The notes beneath the pieces were generated by a model. It ran no database searches. It saw nothing but the letters and a program-made list of their open reading frames with translations, and was not told the DNA's origin. From the NCBI RefSeq assembly GCF_004379255.2, contig NC_056046.1, positions 3,906,001 through 3,970,000 on the forward strand: a stretch of 64,000 nt of DNA, read 5' to 3'. Positions 13,362 through 22,109 of this stretch are shown here, piece by piece. Numbering within the stretch: the stretch's first letter is position 1; the number at the start of each line of letters is the position of its first letter. Source of the stretch: Salvia splendens (lineage: Eukaryota; Streptophyta; Magnoliopsida; Lamiales; Lamiaceae). The translations under genes were made by a program, and so were the position numbers.

Positions 13362-13599
13362 ACCTCATTATAGTAAACCTAATACCAATAATGTTATATG
13401 ACAACGTGTTTCATTGTAGTTCCTTCTACGTATTTAATTTGATGTTGCTAATTATATTGGGGATGTAGTCATCTCTCTATTATATGTGCAATAACAACAA
13501 AGTAGAGAAATATATTCAAACTATAATGATAAATAATATAGTTACAATTTCTTGCAGTATTAAAAATTGGATAGATAAACAAATCAATTAATTAAACTA

Positions 13600-13757
13600 C
13601 TACCTCTATTTCCGTCCCAACTGAGATATTTTTTCATGAAATTTTTAAAAATGATGTTAAATTAAATAAACAGAAAATTTTAATTTTAAAAAATAAAAAA
13701 AGTATTGTTAATTTTAAAAGAACAAGACAGTATATATATTTTAAGAAATGGATGGAG
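13600..13757. mobile_element. Stowaway-like MITE (weak)
   Basis: The left end CTACCTCTATTTCCGTCCC and the right end ATGGATGGAG resemble the degenerate inverted ends of Stowaway MITEs, and both sides abut TA. The body is AT-rich. The termini are too diverged for a firm call. Confidence 0.4.
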
Positions 13758-14109
13758 TATTAGTAAATAATTTAATTAATTGTACTCATATGATAACTGA
13801 TGGAGACAGGATACTTATAAATTCCTTGTTAGGCCATCTACAATAGGAATAGCTCAGCAATAGCCCAGTCATAGCCTAACCACTGCCACATCATCAGCAC
13901 TAACAATCTTCCTGCCAAATCATCAAAACAAGCAAATAGCCCAGCAATAGCCCAGCCATAGCCTAGCCACATACTATCCACATCACTATTAACAAATATG
14001 TACAAAATGAAATAATTAACAATCACACAATATACGGAATTAAATTTACTAATATTAATAAAATTTAAAAAGTACATTAATTTAAAAAAATTACATAATT
14101 AAAAAAAAA

Positions 14110-15438
14110 CTAACATCGTGCAGTCCTCCGCGCCCATAACTCTTCAATTAAATCCTTTTGGAGTCGAATATGAGCCTCCGTTTGGCGCATGTCGGCATGT
14201 GCTTGGAGGCGGCCGTCTTCATCGTGGGGTACCCCACTCCGTACGTTAGGGGCGGCAACGCCGTGGCTTGGACCAGCTTCATTATCGTCGTTGGCCCAAT
14301 CAGTCAGTTGTCCACCTTCATCTTCGACAATCATGTTGTGGATGATTATACAGGCGTACATTATATCAGCAATGCAGTCGACGTGCCACAAACGCGTTGG
14401 CCCCTTAACTGCCGCCCATCAAGCCTGGAGCACACCAAATGCGCATTCCACGTCCTTGCGCGCCGACTCCTGCCGTGCCGCAAAGTAGGCCTTCTTCTCA
14501 TCTCCTGGGCATCAGATCGTCTTCACAAAGACGGACCACCTAGGGTATATCTCATCCGCCAAGTAGTAGCCCATATCATGTCGGTTGTCGTTGGCGACAA
14601 AACTGATGGCCGGACCGACACCCTAACACTGCTCGTTGAAAAGTGGCGACGAGTTGAGGACGTTGAGGTCGTTGTTCGAACCAGCTATCCCAAAATACGC
14701 ATGCCAAATCCACAGCCGGTAATCAGCTACGGCCTCGAGGATCATCGTGGGATTCTTTCCCTTGTAGCCGGTAGTGTACATCCCCTTCCAGGCGGCGGGG
14801 CAGTTCTTCCACTCCCAATGCATACAATCTATGCTGCCTAACATCCCTGGGAACCCATGCTGTTCCCCGTGCATCCGCAGCAGATCCCGGCAGTCATCGG
14901 GGGTAGGGCTTCGAAGGAACTGATCACCGAATATTTCAATCACGCCCTGACAGAAATACTTCATACACTCCAGGGCAGTCCTCTCACCGATGTGGAGGTA
15001 CTCGTCCCACATGTCTGCAGCGCCTCCGTAGGCCAACTGCCGGATTGCCGCAGTGCACTTTTGAATAGGAGTGTGGCCGGGTCTTCCAGCCGCATCGTGC
15101 CTAAAGCGGAAATACAGATATCGTTGCTCCAATCCGTTAACAATACGCATAAACAGGGACCTGCGCATCCTAAAACGGCGCCTGAAAAGGTTGGCGTTGA
15201 ACCGCGGCTCCTGTGCGAAGTAGTCTTCGTATAGGTGCTGATGTGCAGCTACGTGATCACGATCAATCACCGCTCGGCGGTGTACCACTGGTCGAGGTCG
15301 AGGTACCGCCGGCTGCAAGGCCCTCTGCATCCATTGATCAATCTCACGGTTCGTATAGGCATCTAGCGCTTCGTTCATTATACACTCGTACTCCTCAGCA
15401 TCCCCACCACTCCCACCACTACCACCGGCGTTACTCAT
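14110..15438 (-). pseudogene. PIF/Harbinger (ALP1/HARBI1-like) transposase pseudogene
   Basis: DDE-type endonuclease of the Harbinger superfamily, read from the ATG at 15438 to the stop at 14110. The N-terminus is Gly/Ser-rich. Catalytic positions are recognisable: first Asp in GSIDCMHWEWKNCP, second Asp in AGSNNDLNVL, and the Glu in ECAFGVLQ. The frame stays open throughout except for three nonsense codons: TAG near 14622-14624, TGA near 14512-14514 and TGA near 14419-14421. The two TGA stand where the family usually has Arg (CGA). All three can arise by single C-to-T changes, as expected from deamination of methylated cytosine. No frameshift was found, so silencing may be fairly recent. Confidence 0.88.
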
Positions 15439-15559
15439 TTCTAGGTGTTGATTTTGTACAGAAATTAAGATAGAGAGAGTACTCGTTAATACAAGTGGTG
15501 CGAATGAAAATGACGGGCAAGTCGCGTATATATAGTGTTTCGAAAAAAAAATTAAAAAT

Positions 15560-15764
15560 TCGCGCTAGGAGGTGCGCTAGGCGATCCGGACGCTGCAATA
15601 GCGCCTAGCGGATCGCCTAGCGCACCGCCTAGCGCCACGGAACCGCCGAGCGCTAGGCGGTTTTTTTTCACGAAATCCGCTAAGCGGCTGCAATAGATCG
15701 CCTAGTGCACCGCCTAGCGCCGGCGCTCGGCTAGGCGGTGCGCTAGGCGCTATTGTGGATGCTC
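15560..15764. repeat. Subterminal GCGCTAGGCGGT repeats of the Harbinger element
   Basis: GC-rich tract with many direct and inverted copies of CGCCTAGCGCACC and its complement, in sharp contrast to the AT-rich flanks. Such arrays near the end of a DNA transposon are candidate binding sites for transposase or the Myb-like partner. Confidence 0.6.
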
Positions 15765-16338
15765 TTAAAAATTTCATATTTCTTTCTATGACGTTCCAAT
15801 GTGATTGATTAAATTTTTTTTTACATTTTTTTTCTTATTTTTTTTCTCTCAACTTTATTTGTGATACTTGTTAAAAATACCATGTCATTGTCATCTTATA
15901 ATGAGATAATCACATACAAGACCAGATTTTAAAAAGAGAGTATATTTTATAAAAAATTATTTACTCATTTTATATATGAATTATTGTGAAAACTAAACTC
16001 TGATTACCGACTTGAAGTTGACTTGTTGCCCATTATACTATATCTTATGAGAAGTATTAATGGGTTATACTATAACAATATATTAGACGCATGTGTAACA
16101 CAATAATTTTTTTGATTAATACTATAGTAGTAAAAGGTTATGTGAACTATAGATGAGTTTGAGCTTAAAAATAAAGATTTGACCACTCTTTGGAGAGAGT
16201 GAACCCACTCATCCAATAGATTACATTGAAATGCTAGATTAATTTTTCTAGAGTTTGAATTCTATTGATTTTCTTAGGTAAAATCAACGCTTACTATGAG
16301 ACTAATAAGGGTAAAATCAACCCTAAACCCTAGACTAA
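15765..16338. other. Spacer between two Harbinger elements
   Basis: About 570 bp of AT-rich sequence with no gene, RNA or bounded repeat that I can support. Confidence 0.45.
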
Positions 16339-18111
16339 GAGCATCCACAACCGTGCTCTTGCCAGCGGCACGGTTGTGGGCCCGACCTCACTTTTTCTGC
16401 CTGCTCTCTGGCAAGAGCACAACACCCACAGTTGTGCTCTTCCGCAAGGACGAGCACAATTAATTTAAAATTCAATTATACAAAAACATTTCCATAATAC
16501 TAAAATTCTTTAAAAAACCACAATAAATATTACAAATTACAAATAAAATAAAAAGAACATAATTAAAATCCTAAAAATTAAAAATTACTTAATTAAAATC
16601 CTAAAAATTCAAAATTACATAATTAAAATACTAAAAATTAAAAATTACATAATTAAACTCCTAAAAATTAAAAATTACATGATTATTGGCTAATATTACC
16701 CGAGGAAGACTACGCATCCGGCGGCACCAACCCCAATTATTTTTTGAGACCCAATATCATGTCCTCGTGCGTTTGAAGTTGCGTGGGGGTCATAGTTGAC
16801 CTATCGGCCATATTGAGTTGGGCCAAAAGGGCTCACAACGAGTTGTTCGGGGGTGGAGGTGGAACATAGGGTTCGGGGGCGGGGGCCGATGGAGTCGCGG
16901 AGCGCCGCTGCCTTCTTCCTTCCTTGCGGTCGACGTTGAGAACCGCTTGGTCCGGCGTCGGGGCTACCCAAGTTAGCTCCGGCGAGTTGGCTAGCCACTT
17001 CTTCGGAGTCGGAGTCGGAGTCGGAGTCGGAGTCGGATAGGGATACCGACCTTGACCGTTTGGAGGAGCCGCTCGAGGAGGATGTTATGCCTCCCATATA
17101 CCTCGGGTCCGCGTTTCCTGCCAAACGTTGAGGTACTTGAACGACTTACCGTTCAAGGATTGGTAGGTGCTCAGCGCGGCAGTGATGATGTCGACCTCGC
17201 TCCGGCCGCTCCCGGCATTCCGCGACTCCTGGAGGAAATAGCCATTGAACTTGCCAATTTCTTCGTTGGCTCGGCCGATGCTGTTGCGCACCATACTCTC
17301 GTTGCGCTCGATCGTTCCCGGCGGCCGGTTTGCATTGTACCGGCGAGAGACGCGCCACCAAAAGTGATCGCCGGATTGGTTCGTGCCAACCGCCGCATCG
17401 TCGGAGATTTCGAAGTACGCCTTGAACAATTTATCCATCTCCGCCGGAGTGTACGGTGTTCGGACACCGCTACGAGTAAGAGCCGGCGGAGTTTGGGAGG
17501 GGGCGGTCGGCCTAAGCTCCGGTGTCCACTCGTATCGCCCTTCGGAGGCACCTTGGTCGTCTATTGGGTATGGCCGGTAGCCACCCGGAACGGCCGAATC
17601 TTGTGTGAGAGGAGGGGCCGAATATTCCGTTTCCGGACTAGGAAACGGTTGTGCACCAAACCATTCGGGGTTCCAACCGTGAGAGGGCGGGTTGTCATCG
17701 CCTTGGCCGGACATTGTTAGGGTATGAGAGAATGAAGATGAAAATGGATATGGGAGAATGAAGATGAGAATGGATATTGGAGAATGAAGATGAGAATTGT
17801 GTAGTTTGATGTGAATTTTTGGGTGTGAAAGTGGGGGTATTTATAGATGAAAGTCTGTATTTTTGGGGGGGAAAAATAAAAAAGTGTAAAAAATGGTAGT
17901 AAACGGTTATAATTTTTTGGGAAGTGAATTTTTTTTATCAATTTTTTTAATTAAAAACCGATTTTAAATTATAAAAAAAATTAAAGGCAACGGCTATGCC
18001 GTTGCCCAATCGCCGCGCGACACGTCAGCTGCTCGCTGGCGCGGCGGCGAGACAAATCCGTTCCAGCGGCGCGGACGGCGGTGGCGACGGCTGCCACCGT
18101 TGCGGATGCTC
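16339..18111 (-). mobile_element. PIF/Harbinger element carrying only the Myb/SANT-like gene
   Basis: Left end GAGCATCCACAACCG and right end GGATGCTC with adjacent GC-rich sequence are bounded by the 3-bp duplication TAA (16336-16338 and 18112-18114). The 1773-bp element has a minus-strand gene of the Myb/SANT-like (NAM-associated) type that accompanies Harbinger transposase, but no transposase. A tract near 16500-16680 repeats TAATTAAAATCCTAAAAATT several times. Confidence 0.87.
16737..17714 (-). pseudogene. Harbinger Myb/SANT-like DNA-binding protein pseudogene
   Basis: Starts at the ATG at 17714 (MSGQGDDNPPSHGW), with a Pro-rich leader followed by a Myb/SANT-like domain: TPAEMDKLFKAYFEISDD, then GDHFWWRVSRRYNANRPPG and SIGRANEEIGKFNGYF, ending near FKYLNVWQE. 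In autonomous elements this protein helps transposase bind DNA. Near 17105 one base appears missing, because the family continuation YMGG is found in the next frame (16801-17124). A Ser/Asp run encoded by a hexamer repeat near 17004-17037 and a basic GRKKAA stretch follow. A second frame break near 16810 separates the final THEDMILGLKK, which stops at 16737. Confidence 0.8.
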
Positions 18112-18308
18112 TAATAACATCAAGAAAATTCGTTCACCACAAAAACAAGAATATTTAATACAGATAGTTGTTAGAGCATCTCCAACCCACTTCCGCCATA
18201 CCACAACTCCTTGCCATATCACCATTCCTTTTTTTTATACGACAGGCTATAACTCCTACAATCCGTTGCCTCTCCCCACGCCATAAACATTAGTTTACAC
18301 TATTTGTT
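18112..18308. other. Fragment with a Harbinger-like terminus
   Basis: TTAGAGCATCTCCAACCC near 18171-18188 resembles the start of a Harbinger-type MITE, but I found no matching right end. It is probably a truncated copy. Confidence 0.35.
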
Positions 18309-18962
18309 CTATAGAATAGGGGAGTGATCAATTGCTAACTCATCATTTAATTGCTAACTACAACTAATTTAAGATCATAAGATTTTAAAAAATTTGTGGT
18401 CTACAATTTGCCACGTGTAATTTTTATTTTTATTAATTAATCCGAAAAAGATAAAAAAAACTACCAAATTAGGGTTTTGGATGAAAATGTCAATATAGTG
18501 TTTCGAAAATATCAACACAATGCTTTGAGAATTTTAACACATTGCTTATATTGACATTCTACATGTATTATATTGACATATTTTATATATTATGTTGACA
18601 TTTGTTGCTGTATGAAAAAATTAAAAATTTTTGAAGTTTTTTTTTTCAAATTTTGATATCGGAACATATGCAAATGAGATATCGTTAGAATCCTTATAAA
18701 ATTATCTTTAATTTGATATATGTTGTGCGAAAAAATAATTTAAATCGAGAAAGTTATATGCGTTTTAAAGTTATGAGATATTTTCAAAAGTTAGTTACAA
18801 CTATTTTGTTATAAATTGACCTTAATACCCTTATTGACATTTTTTTGACATTTCGGGACTGATGATCTAGACCCTTAATTTGAATATCTAATAACTATTA
18901 TTTAATTGTAGTTAACATTTAAGTATTAAGTTAGCAATATAACACTCCCCTTATTCTATATA
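18309..18962. mobile_element. MITE with GGGGAGTG ends
   Basis: The left end CTATAGAATAGGGGAGTG and the reverse complement of the right end, TATATAGAATAAGGGGAGTG, continue as matching inverted sequence into AATTGCTAACT / TATTGCTAACT. The interior has repeated TTGACAT motifs and no ORF. The target duplication is unclear, so the superfamily and exact ends are uncertain. Confidence 0.65.
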
Positions 18963-19287
18963 CATTATAATGAATTAATTATATTTTCAATCACTAATCT
19001 CATTAAATAATTAACATAATTATTTTCATTAATCATGAGTCAATTCCAATAATCATCAATTTTTATACATGAAAAAATTATTAATTAAAAATATGGAATA
19101 ACTTATTATGGCCGATTTTCATGCATGGAAAATTAATTCTGAAAAATTCATGCATGGAAAGAATTAATTGTGACGGATTTTAATTAATTAAGGAATGATT
19201 ATAGATTTAGAATTAAAAAAAGGAAAATATATTCCGAGCTTGGCGAGCTCCGTGCGCCATAGCGGGCACGCTGCACCGGGGACAACC

Positions 19288-19654
19288 TGTTACGGACGTC
19301 CTCCGTAACGAGGCCGGATGGCTAACTTCTCGGAGAGATAAGGTGATCGAACCTTCGACGTTCTCGAAGGAAAGCTCACGAATTGCTGATTTTCGGACGT
19401 TCTCCGACGAACAACAATTTGGAAACGAAATATGATATTCTTGTTACTCAAGACAAGTTAGTGGAAAATAATATATTCATTGAATTATTGATTAAAATGA
19501 TAATAAGCTCTCCTATTTATAATACTAGAATACTACTACCCTAACTTAATGAACAAGAAACAAATATCTAAATAAATATGGGAAAGATATGGTGAATAAG
19601 GGAAAACTAAATAAGTAGAAGATCCTAAGAGATATGATAGATATGATCGTATCA
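19288..19654 (-). repeat. 3' LTR of the non-autonomous element
   Basis: 367 bp, TG...CA ends, nearly identical to 20804-21170 (one visible difference, near 19617 versus 21133). Confidence 0.9.
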
Positions 19655-19684
19655 ACTCCCCCACGGTTGAAATCCACCTTGTCC

Positions 19685-20554
19685 TCAAGGTGGGAACCAC
19701 GAACCATTGACGAGAGTTGAAAGCAAAAGCTTTAGCAAGGCGTCTCCTCCTGGATCAAACACGTATCGAACAACTGAATGTCTCCCTTTATCACCTTTGT
19801 CAAAAATCAACAAAGGAGACCCAATGTTGTCGGCAAAATTCCATGCCAAAACGAAAAGCTTGTCCACGCTTCCAAGAATGCTCAAACATGACGTGTCATT
19901 GCGCGGAGGGATCAACCTCGCATCGGTGTCGAGCGATATTGATCGAGGATTCAGACGTGTAGCTTCCATAACATGCAAATCCCCATAGATAAAGGCAATC
20001 TCCTTCAAATGTATTGGAAAGGACGGTGCAACTGTATTTCCAACTAATGCACATAGATAAGCTCCACCATTTTCACTAAAACAATTCCCAACAACATCGG
20101 GAGATGTCATTCGAGCAGCATCGAGAGATGCGACGACCTTCTTCACTTCCTCAATGGAATCAACCTCCTCGTCGCCATCTAACAATGTTTCTTCCTCTCC
20201 ACCGATATAGGGGCTGCACGGCGGAGAGATCATAGCTGGTGGAGGCAGTTCATCTAACAATCCGCCTTCCCCTCCGCTGTCGTCGTCGGGGCTGCAAGAC
20301 GGAACTGTTGGGGGCAGATTCGAAGATGGGACAGCAGCTATAGCGGGCAGTGACGCTGCTGCACGGCAGTGGCTTGTCATGCTCAAGCAAGATGACGAGC
20401 GTTGTGGTGGTGGTGGCGGGACAACAATGACAGTTAGTTGTGAGTTGCTAGATCGGTCGTGGTGGACATCAGCGTCCTCACCATATCCAACAGAGTCACA
20501 ATCATAATCAGGGTAATATATGGATGCGATCTCTTCATAATCCAGGTTACCCAT
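19685..20554 (-). CDS. Unclassified ORF of the non-autonomous LTR element
   Basis: An intact 289-codon reading frame from the ATG at 20554 to the stop at 19685, filling most of the internal region. I do not recognise the protein. The N-terminal half is acidic and Pro/Ser-rich (a PPPPP stretch, SCSPDDDSGGEGG, PYIGGEEE). The C-terminal half looks folded, with phrases such as SENGGAYLCALVGN, EIAFIYGDLHVMEA, DKLFVLAWNFADNIG and KGRHSVVRYVFDPGG. The same frame stays open upstream of the ATG for about 55 more codons, up to an A-tract. No CCHC knuckle, protease, reverse transcriptase or integrase motif is visible. It could be a highly diverged gag-like product or a captured host exon. Confidence 0.5.
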   Translation of the reverse strand: MGNLDYEEIASIYYPDYDCDSVGYGEDADVHHDRSSNSQLTVIVVPPPPPQRSSSCLSMTSHCRAAASLPAIAAVPSSNLPPTVPSCSPDDDSGGEGGLLDELPPPAMISPPCSPYIGGEEETLLDGDEEVDSIEEVKKVVASLDAARMTSPDVVGNCFSENGGAYLCALVGNTVAPSFPIHLKEIAFIYGDLHVMEATRLNPRSISLDTDARLIPPRNDTSCLSILGSVDKLFVLAWNFADNIGSPLLIFDKGDKGRHSVVRYVFDPGGDALLKLLLSTLVNGSWFPP

Positions 20555-20718
20555 CGACACCCCAGCGCCCGGCGGGTCCCAACAGGATGGTTGGCGAGAA
20601 GGCTCGTTCTGCAGCTGCAGAAATTGACGAAGCGGGAACCCCCTGTACGTTGGTGGCGGTCCATATTCGAAGGGATGATAGTGCTCGGGCAGTTGATAAC
20701 GAGTTTGGTGGAGGTGGC

Positions 20719-20719
<1 letters not shown>

Positions 20720-20750
<31 letters not shown>
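20720..20750 (+). repeat. Homopolymer T tract inside the LTR element
   Basis: About 30 consecutive T on the plus strand (A on the element's sense strand), located between the primer site and the internal ORF. Its length sets whether the long frame continues towards the 5' LTR. Confidence 0.85.
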
Positions 20751-20803
20751 GGGAAATATAGATGAACGAAGATGGAGGATGAGTACGGGATGAAAGCACC
20801 AGT

Positions 20804-21170
20804 TGTTACGGACGTCCTCCGTAACGAGGCCGGATGGCTAACTTCTCGGAGAGATAAGGTGATCGAACCTTCGACGTTCTCGAAGGAAAGCTCACGAATT
20901 GCTGATTTTCGGACGTTCTCCGACGAACAACAATTTGGAAACGAAATATGATATTCTTGTTACTCAAGACAAGTTAGTGGAAAATAATATATTCATTGAA
21001 TTATTGATTAAAATGATAATAAGCTCTCCTATTTATAATACTAGAATACTACTACCCTAACTTAATGAACAAGAAACAAATATCTAAATAAATATGGGAA
21101 AGATATGGTGAATAAGGGAAAACTAAATAATTAGAAGATCCTAAGAGATATGATAGATATGATCGTATCA
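20804..21170 (-). repeat. 5' LTR of the non-autonomous element
   Basis: 367 bp. Carries a minus-strand TATAAATAGGAG near 21026-21037, which agrees with minus-strand transcription of the element. Confidence 0.9.
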
Positions 21171-21890
21171 CAACCCCCCTTGGAGTCCCACCCGTCTCCA
21201 TCCATCCGCAACTCACGAAGCCCCGGATGCGCGCCTCCTCTCCCGTTGTGGGTTGAGGTACATATTTATCCGGCACATCTTCTCACTTTCTACCCATTTT
21301 CACTTTTTTTATAACATCTCAAGCAAAAGTAGACGGTTATTATTAATGCGTAGTACTAGTATAGAAAAAGAATTTTACCCTATCAACTTATTTTTTATAT
21401 CTTATTTTACAAAATTATCGCTTTTATAATTGAAGTACCAGTAATTTTTATTAAGAACAATAGATACTTTTGCAATATTCACTTTCAATCATAGAAATGT
21501 CATTTGGAAAATACTGCCTGCGACTTTGATCTGTAAGAAAAATTGCTTTTATTTACAAAGTTATAGTCACCAAATTTCTACTCCACTATATTAGTAGTAA
21601 GCAATAAATAAAATTTATTTAGTCATTACCTACCGCAACTAAAATTTATTGACGAATGAACCCAAGAAAGGTAAAGTAAAAAAGAGGTAAAAAAACTGGG
21701 GCGAGTATGCAATTTCAACAGTAATGTGTCCTTGTAAACAATTAAAAAGAAAAAACAGCAGAAATTTTGTACCGGCTAAGTACATGATCTTCTTACACTC
21801 ACCTGCTTAATTCTGTACCGTACACTGCTCTTTCCCCCACTCTCCCCACGCGCCCTCCCCGCGCGTGGATTAATAAATGAGAGATTTTCG
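21171..21890. other. Upstream region of the H+-ATPase gene
   Basis: Spacer and distal promoter. It turns C-rich (CTTTCCCCCACTCTCCCC and CGCGCCCTCCCCGCGCG) just before the TATA box at 21891. No gene is seen. Confidence 0.45.
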
Positions 21891-21900
21891 CTATATATGT
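21891..21900 (+). promoter_or_regulatory. TATA box of the H+-ATPase gene
   Basis: CTATATATGT lies about 210 bp before the start codon, after a C/G-rich segment. The leader probably contains a small intron, since GAG|GTAATC near 21991 and TTTGGGTAG|AAATGG just before the ATG make plausible donor and acceptor sites. Confidence 0.5.
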
Positions 21901-22109
21901 GGAAGGCTCACACTTGCTGCTTTTCCATTCCAACTCAATCACCATTTCACTTCTACACTGCTGCTACGTCCACTTCAGCTGATTTTTGAGGTAATCTCTC
22001 TTTTTCTCTCTCTATTGTTTATACAACATATACATGTATTTATCGGTGACTGTGCGTGTGTAGTTTTGCTGTGTTTGGCTGAGGATTTTGACGTTTTTTT
22101 TGGGTAGAA

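Larger units (their letters stand above)
13832..15764 (-). mobile_element. PIF/Harbinger element carrying a transposase pseudogene
   Basis: Termini GGCCATCTACAATAG (left) and CTATTGTGGATGCTC (right) are imperfect inverted repeats, flanked by the 3-bp duplication TTA (13829-13831 and 15765-15767) typical of PIF/Harbinger. The 1933-bp element contains one degenerate transposase gene on the minus strand. I see no Myb-like second gene. Both subterminal regions hold short reiterated motifs (AGCAATAGCCCAG on the left, GCGCTAGGCGGTG on the right). Confidence 0.9.
19288..21170 (-). mobile_element. Non-autonomous LTR retrotransposon, 1883 bp
   Basis: Two 367-bp LTRs (19288-19654 and 20804-21170) differ at one position that I can see, and are bounded by the 5-bp duplication CAACC (19283-19287 and 21171-21175). 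Orientation is minus: after the 5' LTR (20804-21170) the strand reads TGGTGCTTTCAT, a primer-site-like sequence, and a polypurine tract GTGGGGGAGT abuts the 3' LTR. The 5' LTR has TATAAATAGGAG on the same strand. Just before the tract, one frame reads SHLEDKVDFNRGGV, which resembles the tail of a Ty3-type polyprotein. The rest of pol is missing. The internal region is 1149 bp. Confidence 0.9.

Noticed and set aside
12759..13401. Several overlapping ORFs of 70-155 codons
   Set aside because: They run across the LTRs and internal part of the TRIM and repeat themselves because the LTRs are duplicated. No protein family is suggested.
14158..14841. 227-codon plus-strand ORF
   Set aside because: It is the antisense shadow of the GC-rich Harbinger transposase pseudogene, which has recognisable DDE motifs on the minus strand.
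17052..17720. 222-codon plus-strand ORF
   Set aside because: Antisense shadow of the Myb/SANT-like gene, whose domain order is recognisable on the minus strand.
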